Shown: positions 22,799 through 33,991, counted from the stretch's first letter. The stretch is DNA of 64,000 nt from Cordylochernes scorpioides (GCA_030710605.1 CP092869.1:12611425-12675424); one strand, 5' to 3'. The notes: generated by a model not told the origin, from the letters alone. Program-made: numbers and translations.

Positions 22799-23180
22799 TC
22801 TATATATATAATTGCCTTATTCTGTCTGAAGCTCACGGATAGAATGCACGCCCATTGGCTGCCGGCGAACACGTGTCCTCCCTGCCCCCCTCTAGACAAC
22901 CCTGTTATCAGCTGTGTGATACATACACCTGTCTATAGCGGCCATTCTAGACAACCCTGTTACCCTGTTACATCCACCTATCTATACAGACCTCCCTGAC
23001 TATAGCGACCACTGACCACCCTGCCTATAGCGACCACTCTAGACAACCCTGTTATCAGCTGTGTGATACATACACCTGTCTATACAGACCACCCTGTCTA
23101 TAGCGACCACCCAAGACAACGTTTTTAAAATATATTCGCACTCGGGTAAAACCCGGGCGTTGCCCGGGCCATTCGTCTAG
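22799..23180 (+). mobile_element. Non-autonomous Helitron, plus strand
   Basis: Starts TCTATATATATAATTGCC after A; ends with hairpin CCCGGGCGTTGCCCGGG, CCATTCGT and CTAG before T. The interior has repeats of CTATAGCGACCAC and AGACAACCCTGTTA. Confidence 0.7.
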
Positions 23181-23370
23181 TTTGATAATAAATAAACACA
23201 CATCAAAAATAGTTCAAATGTCTTCTATCAAATGGTGCATTAATTCATCACATTTATGTTGTATTGTTTGTAAACATTATTGGTATACTTAGCAGAGTGA
23301 CCAAAATACTAAATTCCTCAGATATTGCAAATATTGTCCTCGAATTATGCAATCTGTTTTACCAATTAGT

Positions 23371-24066
23371 CTTCTTCTTCTTCTTTCTTATCTCCCCTCA
23401 ATTATATTAGAGCAGTGATTCTCAACCTTTTTTTTGTTGCGGCATTATTTTAAAGATTTGAAAATTTGGCGGCACAATTTTAGAATTTCGCGGCACACTT
23501 TTGCTAACTTGAATGCAAGAAAATTCAAATTATGTATCAATATTTCTATGCAAAATATAAGTAATATACATCTCTAACATTCAATTTGCTAATTTCGTTA
23601 TTTTAAAAAGTAAAAAAATGAAAAAGAAAAAAAGAAAAACCAATACAAACGTGAACATAATCATATGACTAAAATTCGGCGGCACATTTTTAGAATTTCG
23701 CGGCACACAAAATTACCGCGGCACATTGGTTGAGAATCACTGTATTAGGGTATCAAGCTTGTAAAGCTTGAGACTTGGCAACCATCATGATTGGGTGAAG
23801 TAGAATGCGTCTGCCTTTGTCATTAAGACTGGGAGCACTACTCAGTGGCAGGACAACTTAGCTCCAAAAGAAATGGTCGCCTCTGACATGAGGAACAGAC
23901 ACCATGTGCAGCCGCTCCTAACATGGAGTGCAAACGCTGCTCATCCTGTATCCCTGGATTAGGAGCCCTTACAGGGTACTATCAGCCGGGACAGCTGAGC
24001 CCAGGTTTTTTAGCAAGCTTGTTACTGCTCCCCCTCCTCCTTTTTCATCCGGGCTTGGGACCGGCA
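23371..24066 (-). mobile_element. SINE family B split by a hAT MITE
   Basis: The AAG-tail end is at 23371-23412 and the head at 23743-24066 (minus orientation). The 330-bp hAT element lies between. The plus-strand ORF over it (ECKRCSSCIPGLGALTGYY) recurs in other copies only because the SINE is conserved. Confidence 0.7.
23413..23742. mobile_element. hAT-type MITE with 8-bp target duplication
   Basis: Terminal repeats CAGTGATTCTCAACC and GGTTGAGAATCACTG are classic hAT ends. It is flanked by TATTAGAG (23405-23412) and TATTAGGG (23743-23750), an 8-bp duplication with one mismatch. The interior has GCGGCACA-type repeats and no transposase. Confidence 0.85.
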
Positions 24067-24186
24067 AACCAATTAGTGAAAATAGATAGCGAAAAGCATT
24101 GTTCAAACCAGGGACATCAGGTTCTAAAGTCTAAAGCTTTCGCAGCTAGGCTATTTTTCCTTATTATATAGTAATTTGATGCACTA

Positions 24187-24385
24187 GCGCGCCATCTGTT
24201 ATCAAAATACGAAACTATTATAGACACGTATGATTCCTTTTTTTTTTTTTAAATAAAATAATTTCTACTTGCCCTTACTACAATTACTCCTACTCCCATT
24301 AATTTTTCCATTGCAGTAAGGACAGTAGAAATTATTTTATTAAAAAAAGAAAAGAATCATACGTGTCTATAATAGTTTCTTATTT
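24187..24385. repeat. Foldback hairpin
   Basis: Inverted arms TAGACACGTATGATTC and GAATCATACGTGTC with TTTCTACT.GCCCTTACT cores. Related to copies at 26290, 32858 and 50395. Confidence 0.6.
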
Positions 24386-24601
24386 TGATAGTAGTAATTT
24401 AAAGAAGAATTAATATTTACAAATTTAAATTTTCAGCCAGGGAGTCTTCCCCACCGTATAAGAGTCCTCTTTTTTTTTTACCAATTAGTGACACCAGACG
24501 TACTTCTGAATTGTTTTGCACTGATGCTTTACCAACTTTCAATGAATGGTACTACAAGGTTGGCCCAAAAGTTTGTAAACACTTGGGAAAAAATTGTAAT
24601 A

Positions 24602-24782
24602 CAATAGAACTACCTCCCTGTGAAGAACAACACCTAATTGCAGAGCCAAAGTGTTCTTTAGAGAGAAGTGTCCTCTTATCGGAGAGTTGATAAATTGTGA
24701 AAATGGTAATTTTACAAATGAAAACTGTTCTTTGTAGAGAGAGGCCGCTAACTGGGTGTTTGCTAAAGGGAGATTCTACTGT
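24602..24782. mobile_element. Degenerate pogo-like MITE, 'GAGGACACC' family
   Basis: Bounded by CAATAGAACTACCTCC and GATTCTACTG, with GTGTTCTTTAGAGAG inside. Too decayed to show a target duplication. Confidence 0.45.
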
Positions 24783-24830
24783 ATTTCATGTTCAACTTTT
24801 AGCGAAATATAAAATTGAGCCTACTCCACA

Positions 24831-24860
24831 CCGACGAGCGCCAACAGCGCGAAACGCGTT
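24831..24860 (+). other. Hammerhead-like motif, GACGAG variant
   Basis: CGACGAGCGCCAACAGCGC then GAAACGCG: a GACGAG core, a GCGC/GCGC stem and GAAAC. The flanking repeat (ATATCAGGGAACAGG, CCAGATGGCGCTCC) recurs at 31823-31960. Confidence 0.35.
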
Positions 24861-25014
24861 CGTGGATGGCTTTTCTTGATTTATCAAGAAATTGGGTTAG
24901 CCAAATATCAGGGAACAGGCTAAATCAATGTTTAGTTGATTTCTGTTCCACCAGATGGCGCTCCGCCATCTGAAAAGCACATGTGCTCTTGGTCAGGATA
25001 TGCCTTTTTATTTT

Positions 25015-25325
25015 TAATATGTAATTGTAAAACGACACTTCAAGTTACACCGCATGAGTTTCTTTTTAAACGAAAAATCAAAATTTTATCTCAAGGTGAA
25101 ATATCGGCTATTTCTAACCTTTTTGGATGAGGTATGAAAGGGTGAATTATGAAGAGTAATGACGAACGGAAAAATAAAAGTGTCCAGGGATTCATAATTC
25201 ACCCTTTCATACCTCATCCAAAAAGGATAGAGATAGCCGATATTTCACCTTGAGATAAAATTTTCATTTATCGTTTAAAAAGAAACTCATGCGGTGTAAC
25301 TTGAAGTGTCGTTTTACAATCACAG
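25015..25325. repeat. Long palindrome, arms about 120 bp
   Basis: The left arm (AATTGTAAAACGACACTTCA ... TCATACC near 25130) is matched in reverse at 25200-25322. The loop is about 25140-25195. Short ORFs inside are mirror images of each other and not genes. Confidence 0.75.
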
Positions 25326-25387
25326 GCCGCAGTGTATAATATGTAATTGTGTTAATACATTTTTGAACAAAGAAAAAATTATAAATA

Positions 25388-25567
25388 CAGTAGAACCTCC
25401 ATGAGAGGACATTCACGCTAGAGGATACCTCTCTACAATCGACAGTTTCCATCGCCGAAATAATCATTTTTAATATTTAGCAACTCTCTGGTATGAGGAC
25501 ACTTCTCCCTAAAGGACACTTTGGCTCTGCAACTAGGTGTTGTCCTTTACAGAGAGGTACGGTGTAC
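25388..25567. mobile_element. pogo-like MITE, 'GAGGACACC' family
   Basis: Starts CAGTAGAACCTCCATGAGAG after TA; the right end is decayed (GGTACGGTGTA). Confidence 0.55.
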
Positions 25568-25748
25568 TATTTTAATCTACCTGAATAAATGCAATGGGAA
25601 GAAAAGCGTATACATTTAGAAAATAAATAAAAGGATAAAGAATTCATTTTACTCCTTAAGAAACCGTAACTAATGGCCACCTAAGGTAGGCCTAAATCAT
25701 CAAGTAAACAATAGCGCACAAATGTGTTGGTGTCTTTTGCGACACCTT

Positions 25749-26160
25749 GTCTTCTTCTTCTTTCTTATCTCCACTCAATCATATTAGGGTGTCAAGCTTG
25801 AGACTTTGATGGTTGAGATTTGACAACCATCATGATTGGGACACCGTGTAATACTTTTAAGCACTGTGTGCACAACACTAACAATGATCATTGTATCCCG
25901 CATGCCAAAGTTTGATATTTTTAGCAATGAATTTGGGACATTGTGCTCCGCTGAGTCGAGAACAGAATCCATGTTTGTGCACAGAAGGATTTCCACTATG
26001 ACTTCACAGAGTGCGATGCCCACGGGGGAAGATGGAGGGTGTCCGTCCCTCTCCCCGGAACCTGTGTCGGTGGGGCACCCAATGCTCCCAAGAGAGTAAA
26101 CGACTGCAGTGAGTTCTGTTGTCTTTCTTCCTATTTGTTGGAGCCCTTTGTTGGCAGGCT
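25749..26160 (-). pseudogene. Unidentified ORF joined to the family B/LINE 3' tail
   Basis: The minus frame is open for about 125 codons from a stop near 26159 (with GRKTTELTAVVYSLG and LKISNFGMRDTMIIV) to a stop near 25784. It then runs into the shared tail (ACCCTAATATGATTGAGTGG and AGAAGAAG). Composition is balanced, unlike the surroundings. It looks like another unit mobilised by the LINE tail, with a different 5' module. I do not recognise the protein. Confidence 0.35.
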
Positions 26161-27189
26161 AAACACAAGGTAATAACACCAAATAAATAAAAGTGTTGTT
26201 GCCATCTTCAGACAAAATTACTGAAAAAATGGCCATTCAGAACTTTTGTCTGAAGATGGTAACAACACTGTTAATGAAAATTAGAAACTATTTTAAGCGC
26301 GTAAGATTATTTTTGAAATTAAACAATTTCTACTGCCCTTACTGCAACGGAATCTTACGCGTCTAAAATAGTTTCTAATTTTCATAACAGATGGCGCACT
26401 AGTGCATCATAACACTGTTACTGAAACGTCACACACTATTTATTTATTTGGATTTGGTCTTATTACCTTGTGTTTATAATCTCTAATCCAAATTGTGCCT
26501 TATCATCTAGGCAAAATTTTTATTTATTCATTTTTTTTTATTCCATTGTATAATTATACAAGGTCACGGAGACTAAATTCATAGATCAAATTCACCATCT
26601 TGGTAGGGTTGGATTACAGGTCCTGTCAGGCTAAAATATTGAAATATACTACAGTAGAACCTCCCTGTAAAAGACACCTAATTACAGAGCCAAAGTGCCC
26701 TTTAGGGAGAGTTGTCTTCTTACCGGAAAGTTGCAAAATAGTAAAAAATGCTAATTTTGCAAATGTGAAAACTATCCTTTGTAGAGAGGTGTCCTCTAGC
26801 GCGAAGGTCCTCTCATTTGGATGCCCTGAGCACAAATAAAATGCATTCAATTATAAAACCACTTGGAACAAAAGGAATAAAGGTTCGTGTTAAAAACTTG
26901 ATGAGCACTTCCACTAAGAGACCTCTCTCTACAAAGGAGAGATTACATCATACAAGGTAATAGAACCAAATCAAATAAATAAATAGTGTGTGAAGTTTCA
27001 AAAACAGTGTTGTTACTGAAATGTCACACACTATTTATTTATTTATTTGAATTTGGTCTTATAACCTTGTGTTTATAATCTATAATCCAAATTGTGTGCC
27101 TTATCATTACATCACCAAAATAATCAATTTTACCAATTAGCTACTCTCCAGTGAGAGGACAAACTCATAAGACACTTTGACTCTTGTTA
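26161..27189. other. MITE and repeat mosaic, no gene
   Basis: 26165-26470 is a copy of the GTTACC family split by a foldback hairpin (26283-26400). 26652-26823 is a 'GAGGACACC' MITE starting CAGTAGAACCTCCCTG. 26950-27110 is another GTTACC copy. Small ORFs do not look real. Confidence 0.5.
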
Positions 27190-27463
27190 TCTTCTTCTTT
27201 CTTATCTCCACTCAATCATATTAGAGTATCAAGTTGTGACCCTTGATGGTGTCTGTTTGACAACCATCATGACTGGGTGAAGTAGAATGTGTTTCCTTTG
27301 TCATTAAGACTGGGAGAACTACTCAGTGGCAGGCCGACTTAGCTCCAAAAGAAATGGCCGCCTCTGACATGAGGAACAGATGCCATGTACAGCCGCTCCT
27401 AACATGGAGTACAGATTATCCTGTATCCCTGGATTAGGAGCCCTTACAGGGTACTATCAGCCT
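27190..27463 (-). mobile_element. SINE family B, truncated
   Basis: The AAG-tail end is at 27190 and the body runs to ACTATCAGCC at 27463. There it joins a second LINE-tail fragment (TACAAGCTTGATACC, 27555-27600) instead of the usual head. Confidence 0.6.
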
Positions 27464-27729
27464 GCAACCCCAAGACCCATTATTGACTGTATTGATTCAT
27501 CCATTGATGAGCTCTACTCTTCCCCGGCAGACACCATCAAAAGTCTCAGCCTTTACAAGCTTGATACCTTAATATGTTTGAGTGGAGATAAGAAAGAAGA
27601 AAAAGAAAACATAAAAATAGAGCAGGAGGGACAAGCACTGGTTCTGTCCTCCCAAGAGAACAACAGTCTTTGATTTCCAGACTTAAGTCTGGTCATCTAC
27701 GGACAATGACTTTCCAGAATGGTTGCAAG

Positions 27730-27872
27730 GTTTTCTCACTATGTACTAAGTGTCAACCTGCAACCCCAAAACACATGAGCTCTACTCTTCCCTGTCAGAC
27801 ACCATCAACAAGCTCTACAAGCTTGATACCCTAATATGATTGAGTGGAGATAAGAAAGAAGAAGACATATAA
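27730..27872 (+). pseudogene. LINE 3' end that family B shares
   Basis: The plus frame reads ELYSSLSDTINKLYKLDTLI then stop, followed by TTGAGTGGAGATAAGAAAG and AAG repeats. This is the coding end and tail that family B elements carry at their 3' ends. Confidence 0.55.
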
Positions 27873-27964
27873 ACTTAACACTCTGCAACTAGTTGAGAGA
27901 GGAGGTTCTACTGTACTAGCATCATTATAAAATTCATTAAAAGACAGGTGGTTGTGAATTGCAG

Positions 27965-28073
27965 GTTTTACTAGCTTGTTTAGTGTCACTAACTCTTCTA
28001 GTAAATGATACCAATTTGTGGAAGTTCTTTGTGAAACACATGTTTAACTTCAAGTTTAGGAGCAAGGATATTG
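27965..28073 (+). CDS. Candidate exon: first membrane segment of an ionotropic receptor
   Basis: It follows an acceptor (GTTGTGAATTGCAG) and ends at a GT (ATATTG then GTGAAC). The phase 0 reading gives VLLACLVSLTLLV, a membrane-like stretch, then NDTNLWKFFVKHMFNFKFRS. Position and order fit the M1 helix and cytoplasmic loop of an ionotropic receptor whose clearer exons lie downstream. The helix is short and the family match is loose. Confidence 0.4.
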
Positions 28074-28189
28074 GTGAACTTTTTTTTTTTCCAAGTGTGA
28101 GTTGATCATGTTTGCCATCTCACTGATAGAAAAAAGGTGCTTTTTCTCTCTTTTTTTTTTTAAATGAAGTAACAGAATAAAATAAGAAT

Positions 28190-29310
28190 ATAAACTAATA
28201 ATGCATTTCGTTATTCGTGAAAAATACAAGCTTTCGGATCTTTCCTTCTACAGACATAGCTATGCTCATATATGATCTGATCTGTTTTGTTTAAAGATAA
28301 TATATCAGTGATATATTATTACTTTACTCTGTTTTGATTCGAAACAAATCAAACGTTTTTATTATCATCTTGTACATAACAAAAGGCTTGTGATATAATG
28401 TGAAAATGTGCAAGAATTGTAAAAGAATAAAATAATTATAGTACCATAAAAATGGTGTTCATTTATCTTTAAAGATATCTAAATATATATAAAGTGCAAT
28501 TTCTTATAAAATATAACTTTCACTATTTATCTTCAACCTATAATAGAAACTTATTGTTGTGTGGGAGCCTGGAAGTTACAGGGCCGTACTAAGGGATGTA
28601 ACTTTTTATTGGGGCCAGGGTTGGGGCTGGTCCGGGGATGCATCTTGTCTGTAGCTTCTTGGCACTCGGGTCGGTCCTCTGTAGGGTCGGTCGGTGCGGG
28701 TCGGGCCGTCTTCATTTTGCGTTGATCCAAAAATGGAACTTAAGTCCAAATTCTCTACAAAATAAATAAAGAGAGCAAGCAAGAAAGTTGGTCCGTGGTC
28801 AAAGTGCAATTTCTCGACAAACTCAGTTGTTAGATGACTCACAGAGAGAGTTTAAAATTAATTTAAAAAAAAATAAAATTAATTAAAATAAAGAATAAAA
28901 AAAAAATTTCAAAATCGTGAGCCTTGCTAGTTAAGATAGCGGGCGTGTGTTAGTCGTGCCCCCGTGTCCAGCGTTCAGGGTCGCGCTGTGGTTACACAAC
29001 AATGTCAATATAAAGCTCATTTACTACTTCCCCCTTCCAGAAACTATTGATGATGCCCTGGCCATAGCTATGCCTGTAGAAGGAAAGATCCAAAAGCTTA
29101 TATTTTGCATGAATAAAGAAATACATTGCTACTGTTTATATTCGTATTTTATTCTTTATAGCACAAGGTAATAAGACAAAATTCAATTAAATAATTTTAT
29201 TTAGATTTGGTCTTATCACCTTGTTAATACCTTAATTTACCTTTAATTTTTGTTTTTATTTTTATTTTACCTGTAGAAGGGCATTGCCCGAAAGCTTGTA
29301 ATGTTTTACA
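28190..29310. repeat. Penelope-type motifs, inverted and single; otherwise no gene
   Basis: 28197-28262 (minus) and 29065-29110 (plus) are inverted relatives reading ATAGCTATG..CTGTAGAAGG and AAAGATCCGAAAGCTTG. 29271-29302 is CCTGTAGAAGGGCATTGCCC followed by GAAAGCTTG. These are the 'TGTAGAAGG - stem - CGAAAGCTTG' type seen after the Penelope ORF at 582. The interval also has a GC-rich minus ORF (28606-28842) that I do not recognise. Confidence 0.45.
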
Positions 29311-29966
29311 ATTAAAAGAAACTCATCTTCTGAAACTTCTTACTTGACATATCTTACTGGAAGAGTCTTTGACCTATAATCCCTTTGGTAAAATTATAAA
29401 TAAAAGACAATTCGCGCTGAGGGAAGAGTTTCTTTTATATATATATATTGGCAATACAAGCTTTCGGCTTCAACAGCGTAGTTATACCTGTCAAAGGGCT
29501 GTTGAGTCAACTTCTAAGTTTGAAAAGGGCTGAATTTGTTAACTTCAAGTTGTTTTTAGAGTAATTGTCCTCCCTCTATGGTAATCATGTGTTGCTAACC
29601 CCACTGAGTTGCCAGGTTGAAGGGGACCCATGGCTGCTAGACATCTTCATTTGATTGGTCAGTTCGCTGTGGTAAGATATGTTTTGGTCTCCCTTGCAGG
29701 CTCTTCTCCTCCTCTTGGTGGTTGGACTCCCTTTGTAACATTGCTTCTCTGCCGTGGTCTCTCTTCCTTCCTCTAACACTGCTGACTACTTGGGGAATGT
29801 AACCACTACTGTGCTTAGTTTACATGTCTATTGTGCTGTGTTTAACCTACTACTTTCTAGTAGCTTGCTATGTAAGTAACATTGTAGGAATACAGTACCA
29901 AACTTAGCTATAAGAACATTGCTTGAGAGATATTCTTTTATAAATTCTATTTAATTCGAATAATCC
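29311..29966. other. No gene supported
   Basis: 29440-29530 has another decayed Penelope-type motif (ACAAGCTTTCGGCTTC). 29530-29830 has a plausible acceptor and donor, but every frame between them has stops. Confidence 0.4.
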
Positions 29967-29978
29967 ACTATAAACTCT

Positions 29979-30295
29979 CTAACTCCGCCCTTGCCGGTCC
30001 CAAGCCCAGATGAAAAAGGAGGAGGGGGAGCAGTAACAAGCTCACTAAAAAACCAGAGTTCAGCTGGCCCGGCTGATAGTACCCTGTAAGGGCTCCTAAT
30101 CCAGGGATACAGGATGAGCAGCATTTGTACTCCATGTTAGGAGCGGCTGCACATGGCGTCTGTTCCTCATGTCAGAGGCGGCCATTTATTTTGGAGCTAA
30201 GTTGGCCTGCCACTGAGTAGTGCTCCCAGTCTTAATGACAAAGGCAGACGCATTCTACTTCACCCAGTGTGGAGATAAGAAAGAAGAAGAAGAAG
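29979..30295 (+). mobile_element. SINE family B with 12-bp target duplication
   Basis: A clean insertion: ACTATAAACTCT occurs at 29967-29978 and again at 30296-30307. The element starts CTAACTCCGCCCTTGCCGG and ends GGAGATAAGAAAGAAGAAG, defining family B as about 317 bp. It lies within a 'TTTAATTCGAA' MITE (about 29940-30470). A 12-bp duplication and a simple-repeat tail indicate LINE-driven insertion. Confidence 0.85.
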
Positions 30296-30663
30296 ACTAT
30301 AAACTCTTTAATTCAACCCACTATAATTTCAACATCTACCTTAATTCATCCATTTTTTTTTTCAATCCCATTAAGGCCATTAAAATTTACTATAATTCAA
30401 CACCTATATTAATTCAACTGAAAGTTCTGATCCTTTGGGGTGTTGAATTAAAGAAGTTAGGACTGTAATGCTATCACCAATGATGGTGACTAACAAATAG
30501 GAGAATATTTGTCCATGTAATCACCAAAATTTGATACACACTGACAACAAGCATTATATATAAAGCTATAGCATTTGTTTTGAATAATTGGAATTAGTTT
30601 GATGCTGCTTTTTCAACTGGAAACAATTTCCTGCTGTCTCTACTGCAGTGAGAAAATATTCTT

Positions 30664-31312
30664 CTTTCTTATATATAAAATAAAAGGATTTAAAAGCGCA
30701 AATATTTCTTTTATACATAAAACGAACTTCTACTGTCCTTACTGCGATGAAAAAATATATTGGGAGGGCTTGGCTCATCAGTGGTGAACCCTCCAAGCGG
30801 TTTCGCCAATTTAATCCACCAGACCGCCTCTCAGAGCTCTAATACTGTATTGGATCATTCTGCTTTTATATGTTACACTGAAGGATGGAATCTTAGAAAT
30901 GGTTTTCAAGTAAACTATGGACATATATAAGCTTATAGGACAGTAGAATTACATTCAAATATTTGCTTCGAGCAATGCTCTTCATTAAACTATAAAGACA
31001 AGGCCAGTTGTGTTAATTCTTCTTTCTTATCTTATTGGGCGAAGTAGAATGCGTCTGCCTTTGTCATTAAGACTGGGAGCACTACTCAGTAGCAGGCCGA
31101 CTTAGCTCCAAAATAGCTGCCTCTAACATGAGGAACAGACACCATGTGCAGCCGCTTCTAACATGGAGTACAAATGCTGCTCATAATGTATCCCTGGAGC
31201 CCTTACAGGGTACTATCAGCCGGGCCAGCTGAGCCCAGGTTTTTTAGTGAGCTTGTTACTGCTCCTTCTCCTCCTTTTTCATCCAGGCTTGGGACCGGCA
31301 AAGGCGGAGTTA
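30664..31312. mobile_element. Foldback-family copy followed by SINE family B
   Basis: 30690-31015 matches the arm at 36305-36664 (GGGAGGGCTTGGCTCATCAG, then AAATATTTGCTTCGAGCAAT). It is followed by a minus-strand family B SINE (31018-31312). Confidence 0.6.
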
Positions 31313-31624
31313 GAAAATTTTGAAGGACCTGGCAGTGATCCAATAAGTCAGCTCTGTGATGCCCTCCCACTAGAACCTCTTCATGGGTCATGTTGAAAAA
31401 AAAAAACCTTCTTGTCCATTTGATTACTCTTTTTTTACCCCAATTATATTGAAATGTTTCATGAATTTAACAAAAATATAATATGATGTATCTCTCAATA
31501 CTTGGAAGTTAGTTTGAAAATTTTCTTTACATTTTCTAGAGCTAGAAATGGATAGTACTTTCTCTGAATGAAATGCTTACTTTTGTTTGCCTTTTGTGTT
31601 CAATATATTCAACTTCAGCAAAGA

Positions 31625-31676
31625 CAGGATAAATATACTAGTGGAAACTGTTTGGAACCTCTTTGGTTTGAAAGTT
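31625..31676 (+). pseudogene. Candidate receptor pore exon broken by a LINE
   Basis: After possible acceptors (ACTTCAG or AGCAAAG) the frame reads RINILVETVWNLFGLK, resembling the start of the pore loop of ionotropic receptors. It then runs into a T-run at 31677, the reversed poly(A) of a LINE (same sequence as 22067-22110), and an assembly gap. If correct, the pore exon is interrupted in this assembly. Confidence 0.35.
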
Positions 31677-31722
31677 TTTTTTTTTTTACTTATCCTTTTA
31701 TTAGTCTAAATTAGACAAGATC
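31677..31722 (-). mobile_element. LINE 3' end running into the gap
   Basis: The T-run followed by ACTTATCCTTTTATTAGTC and TAGACAAGATC matches the LINE at 22075. The gap hides the rest. Confidence 0.6.
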
Positions 31723-31822
31723 NNNNNNNNNNNNNNNNNNNNNNNNNNNNNNNNNNNNNNNNNNNNNNNNNNNNNNNNNNNNNNNNNNNNNNNNNNNNNN
31801 NNNNNNNNNNNNNNNNNNNNNN
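31723..31822. other. Assembly gap of exactly 100 N
   Basis: A 100-N block is a conventional placeholder, so true size and content are unknown. The order and orientation of the two halves of the window depend on this join. Confidence 0.99.
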
Positions 31823-32009
31823 AATTGGGTTGGCCAAATATCACGGAGCAAGTTAAATAAACGTTTAGTTTATTTTTGCTCCACTAGATGGCGCTCTGCC
31901 ATCTAAAAAGGCACATGTGCTCGTGGTCAGGATATGCTTCCTTTATTTTTAATATGTTTATATATAATTTGAAATGTGTTATGTTGTTCACCAATTTTGG
32001 GGACTTCAG

Positions 32010-32299
32010 AGCCTCAGGTCCGAAGCTGGTAAAAAGTTCTGGAAGAAGATCTTGGACAGCGACGGGGTTCAGGATGTCAAGGAAGTCTTCACGGATGACA
32101 ACATGGACCAAGTACTGCAGCTACGAGCTATCATGATCTTTGATCCATTCGCCATGATAGCTAAGTTGGTCCGGCGATGCGCCAATCTCCAATCTGGCAA
32201 CCAGTTCTATTTCTCAAAGTATGAACTGTTGTCGCTGCATCTGATGGTATCGTACAATCCCCGTCTAGACCGGGACTTCGTGGCTATCATGGATCGTAG
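32010..32299 (+). CDS. Ionotropic receptor, ligand-binding S2 exon
   Basis: Bounded by acceptor GGGGACTTCAG and donor CGTAG|GTAAGT. It starts at a codon boundary and ends with two bases. The product includes FWKKILDSDGVQDVKEVF, IMIFDPFAMIAKLV, and FYFSKYELLSLHLMVSYNPR then LDRDFVAIMDR. This follows the pattern of the S2 ligand-binding lobe of variant ionotropic receptors: an FW...I start, a YAMI-like DPFAMIAK, then the '...P....F...' stretch before the last helix. Its GC content contrasts with the surroundings. The phase matches the exon at 34801 exactly. These receptors are chemosensory cation channels in the plasma membrane. The ligand cannot be told. Confidence 0.65.
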
Positions 32300-32351
32300 G
32301 TAAGTCCCAGATCTTCCTAGTCCATACAGATCGGTTTCAGAAACTATAGCA

Positions 32352-32790
32352 TTGTTGTTGTTGTGTCCAATGAAGAGCCTCAGATGTCTCCATACATCTC
32401 TATCACATCAAATGCAATGTTATCTTTCTTAGGTGTGTAAAACTGCTGCTCTGGGTCCATGTCAACTATCTGTTGTCGTTGTCGTGTCCAACGAAGAGAT
32501 GTTTCCATACATCTCTATCACAGCAATAGCAATGTTCTCTTTCTTGGGTGTATAAAGGTGCTGTTCTAGGTCCATGTCAATTTTTTGCAAGGCTGCGGCC
32601 ATTGCTGGACATAAGAATATGTGGGTAGGTGTTAGTTCCACATCAGGACAGTTCTTGCATGTCCTATAGGTTCTTGTACCATCTGGATGTATTGTCATTC
32701 CTTTATAGTGTTTCGTTCTGAGTCTTGTTATAGTTTTTGTCATTTTTCTCTCAGAGTTTTTTTGCATATTTGATCTTTTCTTATTTTTTT
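32352..32790 (-). pseudogene. LINE 3' end, source of the 118-bp satellite
   Basis: The minus frame reads HYKGMTIHPDGTRTYRTCKN, then CPDVELTPTHIFLCPAMAAA and DMDLEQHLYTPKKENIAIAV, ending EMYGNI. The CX2C...H...C motif is the usual end of I/Jockey-type LINE proteins. From QKIDMD onward it is the satellite unit, and about two units are already tandem here (32352-32590). Confidence 0.75.
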
Positions 32791-32857
32791 GTTGAATTAT
32801 CTAACTATAGCATTTGTTATTATATATAAATCTATCAATATATGTCAATATTACGAT

Positions 32858-33110
32858 GCACTAGCGCGCCATCTGTTATGAAAATTAGAAACTATTTTAG
32901 ACGCGTAAGATTCTTTTTTAAATTAAACATTTTTTACCGCCCTTACTGCAATGGAAAATGGTAGATTAAACAGGCGAAACCGCTGGGAGGGTTCACCACT
33001 GATGAGCCAGGCCCTCCCAATATTTTTTCCATTGCAGTAAGGGCAGTAGAAATTGTTCCATTTCAAAAAGAATCTTACGCGTCTAAAATAGTTCTAATTT
33101 TCATATGTCA
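32858..33110. repeat. Foldback element
   Basis: Inverted arms (AGACGCGTAAGATTCTTTTT on the left, AGAATCTTACGCGTCTAAAA on the right) with an unpaired middle containing GGGAGGGTTCACCACTGATG. Confidence 0.65.
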
Positions 33111-33167
33111 GTATACACTAGATTTCCATATGTACCATAATTATAAATCGTGTAACAGCCCCAAATA

Positions 33168-33830
33168 TATGTAGATTCAATTCAACGTGACAATGACAAT
33201 GAAAACAGACTTTATTGACTGTTCAGTCAATGGTTACACTCAAAGAGTCAATGGGAAAACAATTAATTAATTACAATTATCCTTACTCTGTCATGAGCCC
33301 AGGCCTGAGCACGGACAATTCCTTTTGGAAATTTTTCAATAGAGGGTGTCCTCATGGAGGGTCTGGATCATAGGATGGCAGAGCAGCCCTGAACTCAGAT
33401 AGTGCCCTACGGATCATGGAAACCGAGTCCCGAGTGCGCTCGATGAGCCCATCTAGGAATTGGGCGACCACCTTCTTCTGCTGCGGCGAGATTCAATTCA
33501 ACGTGTCAGCTTGACCATCATGCAATACAAAACAAATCAATAAGGTTTTATTGAGAGTCTACCGCGCCCAAGACAGGACAAGAATCTCCGATTACAGAAG
33601 TCGTTAGTTAGTTTTACGTCTGTTCCCCTTCCACCGACAAACAGTCGGATTAAAAGAGATCATCTCTTCCTCTCATGTAGATCACACCCACCTGGACCTT
33701 GTCTACGTCTTCGGCGTTGGCCTCTCTTCTAGGTGACATCTAACCTGCCTCGTCCTTTGTGTTACCTATTGACGCTTTACCACGAGGCCCCATGACTGCA
33801 TAGTGCCTGCCTACTACATATATATAACCA
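33168..33830 (-). mobile_element. LTR retrotransposon remnant
   Basis: The minus-strand LTR (about 33830-33489) starts TGTAGTAGGCAGGC and ends CACGTTGAATTGAATC. The same end, CACGTTGAATTGAATCTACA, recurs at 33190-33168, preceded by an AATAAAG signal. Between them a short reading frame (AQFLDGLIERTRDSVSMIRR ... SYDPDPP stop) may be leftover coding sequence; I do not recognise it. Related LTRs are at 49689-50042 and 51005-51425. Confidence 0.5.
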
Positions 33831-33991
33831 CATTTGAGGAAGAGCTTTGCTCGATGCAATCTCTTGAAATTATATGTATGCACCTCTACAGACCTATAAG
33901 CGTATGTCCATATGTTCCCTAAACACGCTTAAGCTGCTTATTTAAACATAGAAACTTTCTCCTTGGAATATAAATACTATAAACTAAAGTG

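Noticed and set aside
29530-29700. Receptor exon between a good acceptor and donor
   Set aside because: All three frames contain stop codons.
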